In this document: positions 24,211 to 32,953 of the stretch, one piece after another
Numbering within the stretch: the first letter of the stretch is position 1
How the letters are laid out: each line of letters begins with the position of its first letter
Origin: CALESS01 sp041741455
GTDB lineage: Bacteria > Chloroflexota > Anaerolineae > Anaerolineales > Anaerolineaceae
NCBI GenBank assembly: GCA_041741455.1
Contig: JBGSJZ010000112.1
Location: forward strand, 13,404 to 77,403
DNA length: 64,000 bases
Direction: 5' to 3'
Notes under the pieces: model-generated
Told to the model about the DNA's origin: nothing
The model's database searches: none
Seen by the model: only the letters and a program-made list of their open reading frames with translations
Made by a program: the position numbers and the translations under genes

Positions 24211-25554
24211 ATGAAACAAAGCCTGTACTTCATTAGCCTGTGCGTTCTATTTTTATGTTTATCCATCCAACCTGTTCCCCAGGTACAGGCAGAGGTGCCA
24301 GATTGTTCTGGGAACCCGGTGACGACAGCCATCCTGGCGGATGCCAGTTATGAGCAGTATGTGCAAATGCTCAAGTCTCTCGCTGGCGAAATACCCATAA
24401 CCATTGGCGGTCAATCCGGTCAGGCCATTTACACTCGCTATGCCCCGGCGATTGCCAGCGACTCTGTCCGCGCCCCGGTCATTCCCTGGATGTTGGAGCA
24501 ATTGAATGGCTGGCTGCAACCTGAGCAGATCGAGCAGGATGAGTTCACTTTCTCTTACAACTTCACTCCATACACGACGGAAAACCTCATTGCTACATTT
24601 CCCGGAACCGTGCACCCGGAAGAGGTGGTCATCCTTTCCGCTCATTTCGACAGCATCAGTGATAACCCCTACTGGTTGGCGCCCGGCGCAGAGGATAACG
24701 GCAGCGGAACGGCCGCCCTGCTGGAAGCTGCCCGCATTTTGCGCTTTTATCGCTTCGATCGCACCCTCAAGCTGATCTGGTTCAACGCCGAGGAACAAGG
24801 GTTGCTTGGCAGCGCCGCCTATGTTGCCGATCACCCGACCGAGAATATCCTGGGCGTGATGAACCTGGATATGTTCGGCTACGACAGCAACAATGATGGC
24901 TGTTTCGAATTACATGTGGGTACACGGCCAGAGTCCCAGCCGGTGGGCCAATGTTTTGCCAATACCATCCAATCCAATGGTCTTCCCATCACATACGACT
25001 TTGTTATGGATGGAGCTGAAGACAGGTCGGATCATCGAACGTTCTGGAACCTGGGTATTGGAGCGGTGGAAATATTGGAAAATCATTCCAATCAAGAAAT
25101 TGTCAATGGCTGCGTCGGAGCCGACGCCAGTCCGTTTTACCATAGCGCCTTGGACGTTACCACCAACATGAACCTGCCGGTCACCTTCCAGATCGCCCGG
25201 GCGGGCATCACTTCAGTAGCCAACCTGGCCGGGCCGCTCGGGGTATGCTATGAGACACCTCCCACCATCCTGTTCTTTGGCCTGCTCGGGGCTAACCTGT
25301 TGCATTTTGAGGCTCCCCAGGCAGAAACCTATCTCCTGGAACGGTCGACCAGCGGTTGTGGTGGCGAATTTACTTCGCTTGGAAGCACCCATCTGAACGA
25401 ATGGGTGGATACGGACGTTCAACCCGGTCAAACGTATGCCTATCGTCTGCAGGTGGTGGCAGATGCCAGCCGCGGGCACTGTCTTTCCATGCCAGTTTGC
25501 ATGGAATACACGGCACTGGAGCATTTTCTCTTCCTGCCTTCGATTTCACACTAA
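24211..25554 (+). CDS. Secreted M28-family zinc aminopeptidase
   Basis: 447 residues from the ATG at 24211 (GAGGCGG upstream). The signal peptide ends near VQAEVP. The M28 domain has all metal ligands in order: His in LSAHFDS (about 144), Asp in GAEDNGSGT (about 162), the Glu pair in NAEEQG (about 193), Asp in LDMFGYD (about 218) and His in FYHSALD (about 310). A fibronectin-like region with cysteines follows, and the last residues FLFLPSISH resemble the tails of two other secreted proteins here. It interrupts the Ccm cluster on the opposite strand. Confidence 0.92.
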   Translation: MKQSLYFISLCVLFLCLSIQPVPQVQAEVPDCSGNPVTTAILADASYEQYVQMLKSLAGEIPITIGGQSGQAIYTRYAPAIASDSVRAPVIPWMLEQLNGWLQPEQIEQDEFTFSYNFTPYTTENLIATFPGTVHPEEVVILSAHFDSISDNPYWLAPGAEDNGSGTAALLEAARILRFYRFDRTLKLIWFNAEEQGLLGSAAYVADHPTENILGVMNLDMFGYDSNNDGCFELHVGTRPESQPVGQCFANTIQSNGLPITYDFVMDGAEDRSDHRTFWNLGIGAVEILENHSNQEIVNGCVGADASPFYHSALDVTTNMNLPVTFQIARAGITSVANLAGPLGVCYETPPTILFFGLLGANLLHFEAPQAETYLLERSTSGCGGEFTSLGSTHLNEWVDTDVQPGQTYAYRLQVVADASRGHCLSMPVCMEYTALEHFLFLPSISH

Positions 25555-25585
25555 CGCACAGATTGTTAAGGTGCAAAAATTGCGT

Positions 25586-25620
25586 CAACCTTCCCGGCAG
25601 TTTCTCCACCGGGAAGGTTG
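25586..25620. terminator. Terminator-like hairpin between convergent peptidase and ccmF genes
   Basis: A 12-bp perfect stem (CAACCTTCCCGG with CCGGGAAGGTTG) with an 11-nt loop lies in the 80-nt gap between the two convergent stops. T-runs are weak. Confidence 0.75.
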
Positions 25621-25634
25621 TGATTACCCAATTG

Positions 25635-27689
25635 TTATGCCTCGCTGGATGCAGCCTGGCGCCGGGTCACCTTGCGCCGGGAAGTTTCCGGGTCTTTATC
25701 CGGCCAGGATGCCACCATTGTGCCGATAATAAATATGAAACCACCCACCCAGAGCCAGTTGACCAAGGGGTTGTGATAGATCTTGAAAGTTGCGCCTTGG
25801 GTCGAAATCGGCTTCCAGTCCACCAGCAAGACATACAGGTCATCTTCCATCGTGCTGCGCACACCAGGGATGGTCATTTGCTGCTGCGATTCGTAGTAAT
25901 AATCACGGCGGGGATACAACTCACCCAACAGCTTGCCATCTTTTGTCACGGTAACAACCGCCCGGGCTACGTTCTTACCATCGGCGGTATCAAACTCGGC
26001 CAGCGAGTCGTAGCGGATGGTGTAATTGCTCAGTGAGAGCGTTTCACCGGGTCGAATGGTACCTTGCGTCTCCACCTGGAAGAGTTCGATGCCAATAATG
26101 CCCAGCGCCATCAGCACTACGCCCAGGTGGATGATGTAACCTCCATAGCGCCGACGGTATCGGGAAGCCAACTTCCAGAAGGCAACGAAAATATTCTCGT
26201 TCGAACGGCGGTGGCGCGTCCAAACTCCCCGGCCATATTCATACAGGGTGATGGAGGCTGTGAAGGCTACCAACCAGAAACCGAGCAAAGCGGCCCAATT
26301 GCGCACGCCCGCGATGATGATCACCACCAAAACAATCAGCGAAACAATGGCGGGTTTCCACAGCGCCCGGCCAAGCGACTTGTAGGTCGAATGACCCCAG
26401 GCAGAAAGCGGCGCGATACCCATCAGGAACAACAAACCGGCAAACAGTGGGCCGGTATTGCGCTCGTACCAGACCGGGCCAAAGGTCACTTTCTGACCGG
26501 TCAGGAGTTCGGAAATCAGCGGATAGATGACGCCCCACAAACAGATGACCAGGATTAAGATAAAGAGCAGGTTGTTGAGCAGGAAGAGCGCCTCCCGTGA
26601 CAGAATGGAACTCATCTGCCCCTCACCCCGCAGGCTGTTCCAACGGTGCAGCAACAGCGCCAGGGAAACGATGAAACTGATACCAATAAAGCCGAAAAAC
26701 AGCGGCCCGATGGCGCTCTGGGCAAAGGCATGCACCGAGGAAAGGACGCCGGAGCGGGTGAGGAAGGTGCCAAAGATGACCAATGAGTAGGTGATGATAA
26801 TCAAGATCACGTTCCAGCGTTTGAACAAGCCGCGCTTCTCCTGGATCATGACCGAGTGCAGGAAGGCTGTGCCGCTCAACCAGGGCATAAAGGCCGCAAT
26901 CTCCACCGGATCCCAGGCCCAGTAACCGCCCCAACCGAGCACATCATACGCCCAGCGGCTACCGAGCACCAACCCCAGCGAGAGGAACAACCAGGCAACC
27001 AGCGTCCAGCGCCGGGTAACGCGAATCCAACGGTCGTCGGTGCGGCCAGTCACCAGGGCAGCGATGGCAAAGGCATAGGGGATGACAAATGAGACAAATC
27101 CCAGGTAGAGCATCGGTGGGTGGATGATCATACCCGGATGGCGCAGCAAGGGATTCAAACCATTGCCATCCGGTGGTTTAATTTGCACCCCACCGGCAGG
27201 CGGGAACATAGACGCACTCTGGCCAGTAGGAGCAATCCAAAAGCTATTAAATGGATTTTCAAAAAATATAACCAGTATCAAAAAGAAAGCCACTGTAATC
27301 AAGGCGACTACAATAACCCATGGCAGGAATTCGTGATCGCGCTCCCACTTGCGCAGGGTGACGGCTGAAACAAAGGCTGAAAGCAGCCACGACCAGAACA
27401 CCAGCGAACCGGACTGCCCACCCCACAGCGCCGTGATCTTGAGGTAGAGCGGCATGCTGTTGCTGGTTACGCCATAGACAAATTCATATTGATATTGCCC
27501 GGTTACCAGTAAGATGATCAATGCGATGGAAACCACGCTGAGCAACGGGAAGGTCAGCAGCATCGCCAGCCGGGCAGATTCCACCCAGCGGGCAGATTGC
27601 TTGAGACCACCGTACAGGGCTGCCCCCACACCAAAGAGGGAGATGAGGAAAGTGATAACGAGAACACCAAAGCCAATGTTTCCGATCAT
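25635..27689 (-). CDS. ccmF: Haem lyase subunit CcmF
   Basis: 684 residues with about 14 membrane helices. The tryptophan motif is WGGYWAWDPVEIAAFMPW (about residues 248-265), with LRHPGMIIHPPMLYLGFV upstream and YGGYIIHLGVVLMALG downstream supplying haem-ligand histidines. A soluble loop precedes the final helix. CcmF takes haem from holo-CcmE and attaches it to apocytochrome together with CcmH. The gene follows ccmE after 120 nt, and its 3' end faces the M28 peptidase gene. Confidence 0.95.
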   Translation of the reverse strand: MIGNIGFGVLVITFLISLFGVGAALYGGLKQSARWVESARLAMLLTFPLLSVVSIALIILLVTGQYQYEFVYGVTSNSMPLYLKITALWGGQSGSLVFWSWLLSAFVSAVTLRKWERDHEFLPWVIVVALITVAFFLILVIFFENPFNSFWIAPTGQSASMFPPAGGVQIKPPDGNGLNPLLRHPGMIIHPPMLYLGFVSFVIPYAFAIAALVTGRTDDRWIRVTRRWTLVAWLFLSLGLVLGSRWAYDVLGWGGYWAWDPVEIAAFMPWLSGTAFLHSVMIQEKRGLFKRWNVILIIITYSLVIFGTFLTRSGVLSSVHAFAQSAIGPLFFGFIGISFIVSLALLLHRWNSLRGEGQMSSILSREALFLLNNLLFILILVICLWGVIYPLISELLTGQKVTFGPVWYERNTGPLFAGLLFLMGIAPLSAWGHSTYKSLGRALWKPAIVSLIVLVVIIIAGVRNWAALLGFWLVAFTASITLYEYGRGVWTRHRRSNENIFVAFWKLASRYRRRYGGYIIHLGVVLMALGIIGIELFQVETQGTIRPGETLSLSNYTIRYDSLAEFDTADGKNVARAVVTVTKDGKLLGELYPRRDYYYESQQQMTIPGVRSTMEDDLYVLLVDWKPISTQGATFKIYHNPLVNWLWVGGFIFIIGTMVASWPDKDPETSRRKVTRRQAASSEA

Positions 27690-27809
27690 ATACGCTCCAT
27701 TCAGACACGATAAAGTGGCTCCCAGGCAAGAAGCCGCCCAACAGCCACCTTTAAGTCAGATTACGAATAAAAGTTATGCGTTTCAAGAGGACCGGTTTAC
27801 CGGGTCAAA

Positions 27810-28328
27810 TTAGTTGGAAGCTTCAGCTTGCTCAGGGGCCGCCTCTTCATAGCGAGTCGGGCATTTTAGCAGCAGTTCGGAAGCGTAGAACTTGCCATCC
27901 TCACCCAACCGTCCAGTCATAATCGCCTGGGCTTCGTTCTTCAGCAGGTCTGGCTGCACTCCGTTGTAGACCACATCCAAACGTGGCAGGGTCGGATCCA
28001 TCACTGCATTGTGCAGCACATTGGCCAGACCACCCATTTGTTCAATTTCCTTGTTATCGCCTGGGATGTTAACCACGGTGAAGGTCAGGGTCAAGGTGTC
28101 GGCGTCATAAACAATCGTATCTCCCAGGACGGCTCCGGACATGCGGATATCTTTGCCAGCCATTGAAGCGCCGCGTTGATTTAACTCTTCAACGGTGAGG
28201 AAATACTGTGCGTTGGCCTGGGTGGAAGAGATCACCAGGACCACAACGGCAGCCACAATCAACAAACCTGCAATAATGAACTTCAGGCGGGATGGAGCTG
28301 CGGGTTTTACTGCTGCGTTTTCCTGCAT
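27810..28328 (-). CDS. ccmE: Haem chaperone CcmE, CxxxY type
   Basis: 172 residues from the ATG at 28328, which has AGGAGG 7 nt upstream (longer readings run into non-coding DNA). A signal-anchor helix (about 17-38) precedes an OB-fold domain (FLTVEELNQRG, MSGAVLGDTI, VVYNGVQPDLLKNEAQAIMTGRL). The haem-attachment motif, normally HxxxY, here reads CPTRY (about residues 156-160), so cysteine replaces histidine. This CxxxY form is known from archaea and some sulphate reducers. CcmE carries haem from CcmABCD to CcmF. It is the promoter-proximal gene of the cluster. Confidence 0.93.
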   Translation of the reverse strand: MQENAAVKPAAPSRLKFIIAGLLIVAAVVVLVISSTQANAQYFLTVEELNQRGASMAGKDIRMSGAVLGDTIVYDADTLTLTFTVVNIPGDNKEIEQMGGLANVLHNAVMDPTLPRLDVVYNGVQPDLLKNEAQAIMTGRLGEDGKFYASELLLKCPTRYEEAAPEQAEASN

Positions 28329-28618
28329 CAAAAACCTCCTCAAGATGGACAGTAAAGGTGGGGGGAAAAGGACTAATAATCTCCATTTTCCCATGCTAAG
28401 ATTAATCTCCGGTGAGAGTAAGGCGAAAATATTATGAGAGAGTGAAGGCCTTATTCGTATATTCTTGATCGAATTATATCCAGTCAATCTATCTTGTGAA
28501 AGAGGTCTCGGCAAGTGTAAGGAAGCTCTAAAGTAGATGTTGATAGAGGCCACAAAGCTGTATTGCATCGCTTTAATGGGTTGTAAAAACCAAACACGAG
28601 AATTTCTTTTTTGATAGA

Positions 28619-28681
28619 TTGTCACTCTGAGCGCTGCGAAGAGTCTCCCAAAAGATCGTAGATATGTTTCGCTTCGCTTAA
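28619..28681. repeat. Fragment of a dispersed repeat (TCACTCTGAGCG... type)
   Basis: The text TTGTCACTCTGAGCGCTGCG followed by AAGAGTCTCCC and TTTCGCTTCGCTTAACAT is of a kind I recognise as a recurrent intergenic filler in several bacterial genomes. Only one copy is seen in this window, so the call rests on recognition, not on internal repetition. Confidence 0.35.
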
Positions 28682-28778
28682 CATAATGCCAGTGTTTTTC
28701 GTAGCCCACGTAAATGCGAGCAGCTTTTTAAATTTTTGACTGATGATTAATTCCAGGCAGAAACGCGACAAACAAAGC

Positions 28779-28784
28779 TATAAT
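28779..28784 (+). promoter_or_regulatory. -10 box of radA, 6 nt before the ATG
   Basis: TATAAT at 28779-28784 with the radA ATG beginning at 28791, the expected transcription start. No Shine-Dalgarno is present, so the mRNA is probably leaderless. Confidence 0.55.
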
Positions 28785-28790
28785 TATTCC

Positions 28791-30206
28791 ATGCCAAAAC
28801 TACAAACTCGTTATGTTTGCCAGAACTGTGGGCGGGTCTTCCCCCGCCTGTTTGGACGCTGCCCGCAATGCGACGCCTGGAACAGCATGCTCGAAGAAGT
28901 GGAGCAGGTGGAAACCTCGACCAAAGGATCTGCCAGCGGCCGCGGCCTGCGCAGCGGATCCCGACCTATGAAGTTGAATGAGATATCTGGCGATGCTGAA
29001 GAGCGGGTGGCTCTGCCCATTGAAGAGTTCGCCCGGGTATTGGGCGGCGGCATAGTCCCCGGCTCGATCGTGCTGATTGGCGGCGACCCTGGTATCGGCA
29101 AATCCACACTGGTGCTGCAAATGGCCCTGGAAATGTCCCGCACCCTCAAGGTACTCTACGTCTCCGGCGAGGAATCCGAACGGCAGGTAAAAATGCGTGC
29201 CCTGCGCCTGCTGCGCAAGGACGAACAGAACGAAAAATCCGAACCTGAACTGCCAGACGGCCTGCTGCTGGTAACTGAAACCAGCATGGAGACCATCCTG
29301 GAGCACGTCAAGACCACCCAGCCCGCCCTGCTGATCGTTGATTCGATCCAGACGGTGTACATCCCAGAGATCGGCTCCACTTCTGGCTCGGTCACCCAGG
29401 TGCGCGAATCCGCCGGCAGGCTGCGTGAGCTGGCCAAATCCAGCGGGATCGCTGTCTTCGTCATCGGGCACGTCACCAAAGAAGGCATTATCGCCGGGCC
29501 ACGCGTGCTGGAGCACATCGTGGATACCGTTTTGTACCTGGAGGGCGACCGCTACCAGGCCTTCCGGTTGCTGCGCTCCGTCAAGAATCGCTTCGGCCCC
29601 ACCTCCGAGGTCGGCGTCTTCGAGATGGCCGAGCGCGGCATGATCGAAGTCTCCAACCCCTCCGAGGCCTTCCTGGCCGAGCGCATGGTCAATACCCCCG
29701 GCTCGGCGATTGCCGTCACAATGGAAGGCACACGACCCATTCTGGTGGAAGTGCAGGGTCTGACGAGCGCCTCCAGCCTGGGCAACCCGCGCCGCACCCC
29801 CAACGGGCTGGATATTAACCGCCTGTTGCTGATCACGGCTGTGCTGACCCGTCGCATCGGATTGCATTTAGCCGAACAGGACGTGTTTGTCAACGTGGTG
29901 GGCGGCCTGAGCATCGATGAGCCGGCTGCTGACCTGGCGGTAGCCGTGGCGATCGCCTCCTCAATGCGGGATGCACCGGTACGGGCGGATACGGTCTTAA
30001 TCGGCGAAGTCGGCCTCTCTGGAGAATTGCGCTGGGTGGGCCAGATGACCCATCGCTTGCGTGAGGCTGCCAAATTGGGTTTCAAAAACGCCATCGTACC
30101 ACGCCGCATTCGCAAGGGCGAACCCTGGCCGGAAGGCATCCAGGTCAGCGAAGCTCGCTCGCTGCGCGAAGCGTTGTTGCTGGCGCTGCTGGCAGAGCAG
30201 AAATAA
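28791..30206 (+). CDS. radA: DNA repair protein RadA/Sms
   Basis: 471 residues. N-terminal zinc finger CQNCGRVFPRLFGRCPQC, Walker A GGDPGIGKSTL (about 102-112), the RadA-specific motif KNRFGPTSEVGVF, and a C-terminal Lon-protease-like domain (VVGGLSIDEPAADLAVAVAI) without an active serine-lysine pair expected. RadA is a DnaB-like helicase that aids branch migration in recombinational repair. The ATG at 28791 is chosen because it begins the family-typical N-terminus (MPKLQTRYVCQNCG) and lies at the predicted transcription start. Confidence 0.96.
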   Translation: MPKLQTRYVCQNCGRVFPRLFGRCPQCDAWNSMLEEVEQVETSTKGSASGRGLRSGSRPMKLNEISGDAEERVALPIEEFARVLGGGIVPGSIVLIGGDPGIGKSTLVLQMALEMSRTLKVLYVSGEESERQVKMRALRLLRKDEQNEKSEPELPDGLLLVTETSMETILEHVKTTQPALLIVDSIQTVYIPEIGSTSGSVTQVRESAGRLRELAKSSGIAVFVIGHVTKEGIIAGPRVLEHIVDTVLYLEGDRYQAFRLLRSVKNRFGPTSEVGVFEMAERGMIEVSNPSEAFLAERMVNTPGSAIAVTMEGTRPILVEVQGLTSASSLGNPRRTPNGLDINRLLLITAVLTRRIGLHLAEQDVFVNVVGGLSIDEPAADLAVAVAIASSMRDAPVRADTVLIGEVGLSGELRWVGQMTHRLREAAKLGFKNAIVPRRIRKGEPWPEGIQVSEARSLREALLLALLAEQK

Positions 30207-30333
30207 AGCCACCACATTTGATTGGTGACTTGCACATCCTGACCAGTACAGGGTCGGCCCAGGTTTCTCAAATCCGGGCCGAAATAGTCAGAAATATCGG
30301 ACTTCAAACTTTTCTTCTATATGGAGCTTATTC

Positions 30334-32412
30334 TTGATATTTTCAACTCATAATAAGAATCGGCTAATCAGTCTTCATTGGGGGATTTGCGCAGTCGAAG
30401 CCCTTTTATCTATTCTATACATAATGCTACTGCCTTCCGATTCAAAGAACGTCTTTCTTTTTAACTTCTCATTGGTTCGCCTTTTATCAGTTGCTTGTAT
30501 CCTAATAATCGCAATATTATGTAGTTATCTTGCAATCATTACTTTAAAAGGCCAAGAGTTAAAAAGGTTTGGGGCTTCATTTGGCCGGCTGGAGGTTGCA
30601 GAAGGCTGGTTTTTCTTTTTTTCAGTCTTTGGTTTACTGATCTCTCTGTTCTTCTTGGGACTGACACCCCCTTTCTTGCGAGGTGCAAGGATCGAACGTT
30701 TGACGCCAATATTCGTTCTAGGAGGACTTTATTGCCTTCAAATTGGAGTTGTTTTTGTTATTTTCAAAAAGACTAATATTCGTCAAACTGCCACAAAGAT
30801 TTTGAAATTTATTCTCTGGGTTAAGAACGATGTAAAAGTCGGCCTTGGGCTTCTTCTTTTATCTTTGGTCATTGGTTTATTTACTCTTTTTTATACATAC
30901 TACAACCCAGGAGATGAAGGAGACACCTATACGGTCGGCTGGCTAATGTCAACGGGAAAAATCCTCTACCGGGATGTGTTCTCCCATCATTTTCCATTTT
31001 CCTATACTTGGGTTAGCATAATCTCAACATTATTTGGCCCATCCATAATTTCCTATCGAATTTCGCTATTACTTCTTCGTGTGGTGTTGTTTTTTGCAGC
31101 GATGCGCATTTCCAAGAGTTCCTTTGTGATTGGGCTAACCTCCTTAGCCTGGAGCCTGATTGGACCGATGTACCTTGGCAATATGTTAGTTTACTATTCC
31201 TTCGATGGAATTTTGATTACTAGTAGTGCGTTCGTAGTTTTAGCGATTTTGAATAAAGAAGTGCCCTATTCTCTAGGTCGGGCAACTTTCGCCAGCCTCT
31301 TAATTGGCTTTGCAATACTAAACGACCCAATTATGGTATTTCCGGGTATCATAATTCTTTTTTCTTTGGCCTTATCTGGATACCGTAAAGGGCAGAAAGT
31401 AAAGCAGAAAATATTCTTTACTACTTTCCCCTTCCTTGGTGCAGGTTTGGTGCTGATCCTGTATGGTGGATATCTCGCAGTTACTTCCAGTCTGGATGAT
31501 TTCATCCAAAACGGAATACTGTTCAACCTACAAGTTTATAGCCGTTATACCGGACCGATTTTTTCTTTTCCACGGTTACTTGAAGGTATTACGAAAGGTC
31601 TAAATTTATTTGACCCTTCCATTTGGAAATATTTAGGTCCATATTATCAATGGGATGACTTTAGATATCTTGAAAATTGGGCTTTTTCTGCACCGTTATT
31701 CCGTTTGTCAATTATTGTTGCGAGCTTAATCATGATATTTAAGAAGAATTTTTTTGGTGGTGTTTTTACTTATCTGCTTGGTTCCATGTTGTTTTTCCGT
31801 GGTTTCTCCTTCTTTCATGGTTCACCATTTATTTTGTTTTCACTTGTAGCTGCTTCTTTTATTCTAATAAACTCTTGCCTTGCAGTTTTATCGTTGCTTG
31901 CGAAGGACCAACCCATTCCGTTATTTAGACAACTCGTAAGATGGAGTATTTGGGTTATCCCCATTGCAATCAGTGTGGTATTTCTTTGGTTGAACCTCCG
32001 TATGGGTGAATATTGGATTAATCACCGGACGGATTTGAGCTATGAGAAACAATTTGGGCATAGTATAGAAACTGGTGAAAATTACCGTCATATTACGTGT
32101 GGAAATGAAGATGCTTCATTACTTGTATACCCGCTTGAGACAACAATTAACTTTTTTTCAAAAATACCACCCACCTCTCGATATCTTTTTATGACGCCCT
32201 GGGTTGCCAATATTGGTCAGCAAGAGGTAATATCAGATCTTTCTGACAAAGCAGCTGTAGTATATATTGCTAAGGACACTGATATCTGGGGATATCAAGT
32301 AAATGATTATCTCAGAAGTCTTATTGCATATCTTGATAAAGAATATATTGAGGTAGAGGCAAATATTTATATTTCACCGAAAATCAAACAGTATTGTGAT
32401 TCAATGCAATAA
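30334..32412 (+). CDS. A+T-rich polytopic membrane protein, probable GT39/GT83-like glycosyltransferase
   Basis: 692 residues from TTG at 30334 (GGAG 7 nt upstream). There are about 14 hydrophobic helices. After four or five N-terminal helices comes NPGDEGDTYTVGWLMSTGKI followed by LYRDVFSHHFPFSY, which resembles the catalytic-loop region (DEG...YRD...H.P) of GT39/GT83 membrane glycosyltransferases. The C-terminal 130 residues form a soluble domain. Composition is strikingly A+T-rich compared with radA and holA on either side, which suggests horizontal transfer. The substrate is unknown. It could instead be called only a hypothetical membrane protein. Confidence 0.75.
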   Translation: MIFSTHNKNRLISLHWGICAVEALLSILYIMLLPSDSKNVFLFNFSLVRLLSVACILIIAILCSYLAIITLKGQELKRFGASFGRLEVAEGWFFFFSVFGLLISLFFLGLTPPFLRGARIERLTPIFVLGGLYCLQIGVVFVIFKKTNIRQTATKILKFILWVKNDVKVGLGLLLLSLVIGLFTLFYTYYNPGDEGDTYTVGWLMSTGKILYRDVFSHHFPFSYTWVSIISTLFGPSIISYRISLLLLRVVLFFAAMRISKSSFVIGLTSLAWSLIGPMYLGNMLVYYSFDGILITSSAFVVLAILNKEVPYSLGRATFASLLIGFAILNDPIMVFPGIIILFSLALSGYRKGQKVKQKIFFTTFPFLGAGLVLILYGGYLAVTSSLDDFIQNGILFNLQVYSRYTGPIFSFPRLLEGITKGLNLFDPSIWKYLGPYYQWDDFRYLENWAFSAPLFRLSIIVASLIMIFKKNFFGGVFTYLLGSMLFFRGFSFFHGSPFILFSLVAASFILINSCLAVLSLLAKDQPIPLFRQLVRWSIWVIPIAISVVFLWLNLRMGEYWINHRTDLSYEKQFGHSIETGENYRHITCGNEDASLLVYPLETTINFFSKIPPTSRYLFMTPWVANIGQQEVISDLSDKAAVVYIAKDTDIWGYQVNDYLRSLIAYLDKEYIEVEANIYISPKIKQYCDSMQ

Positions 32413-32434
32413 TAATAAAGAAAGGAAAAGTGGT

Positions 32435-32953
32435 ATGTCAACCTTTACTCAAATTCTCAACCAGGGTAGCATCAGCCACACCCGGCGAAACCACGCCCTG
32501 GAACACGCCACCCTGCGTGTGCTGGGTGAACGGAACCATAATTTGATGCTGGCAGGTTATTCCGACCCGCGCGGCTTCTGGATTGCTGGCAAAGTGGACA
32601 CCGAAGAGCTGGCCGCCGCCGTCCAGGAAGCTCAAAGCCGCCTGCGCGCTGGCGAACATGAACTGGCCATCCATCCAAACTGCGGCACCAACTTTGCCAC
32701 CTCCGGTGTGCTGGCCGGACTGGTTGCCTGGCTGGCCATGCTGGGTGTAGGTAAAGGCTTGCAAAGGAAGCTTGACCGCCTGCCGCTGGTCATTTCACTG
32801 GTCACCCTGGCTCTGGTGATTGCCGGGCCACTGGGGCCGCGCATGCAGCGCCAATTCACCACGGATGCCGAACTGGGCAGCCTGCATGTGACCACCATTA
32901 CCGTTTCAGAACGCAACGGTTCACCACTGCATCGTATTTACACCACGGGATAA
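32435..32953 (+). CDS. DUF6391-like membrane-associated protein
   Basis: 172 residues from the ATG at 32435 (AAGGAAAAG upstream). The N-terminal RRNHALEHATLRVLGER is the signature I associate with the DUF6391 family, whose function is unknown. After a soluble part with HPNCGTNFATSG there are two hydrophobic segments (about 88-105 and 113-132) and a C-terminal strand region. Its stop shares one base with the holA ATG, so the two are translated together; the operon link gives no functional clue. Confidence 0.7.
   Translation: MSTFTQILNQGSISHTRRNHALEHATLRVLGERNHNLMLAGYSDPRGFWIAGKVDTEELAAAVQEAQSRLRAGEHELAIHPNCGTNFATSGVLAGLVAWLAMLGVGKGLQRKLDRLPLVISLVTLALVIAGPLGPRMQRQFTTDAELGSLHVTTITVSERNGSPLHRIYTTG

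Larger units (their letters stand above)
28329..28790. other. Intergenic stretch between divergent ccmE and radA
   Basis: No gene is supported here. Near ccmE it is purine-poor and A+T-rich and probably holds the ccm promoter, but I see no clear -35/-10 pair. Positions 28619-28681 carry a fragment resembling a widespread dispersed repeat (GTCACTCTGAGCGCTGCGAA...). The last bases hold the radA -10 box. Confidence 0.5.

Noticed and set aside
27810..28709. CcmE read as a 299-residue protein
   Set aside because: The extra N-terminal 127 residues run through non-coding repeat DNA; the ATG at 28328 has AGGAGG and starts the family-typical protein.
28800..29867. 355-codon open frame on the minus strand opposite radA
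   Set aside because: Mirror of the G+C-rich radA codons; the protein is His/Gln/Gly-rich and matches nothing, while RadA on the plus strand is complete.
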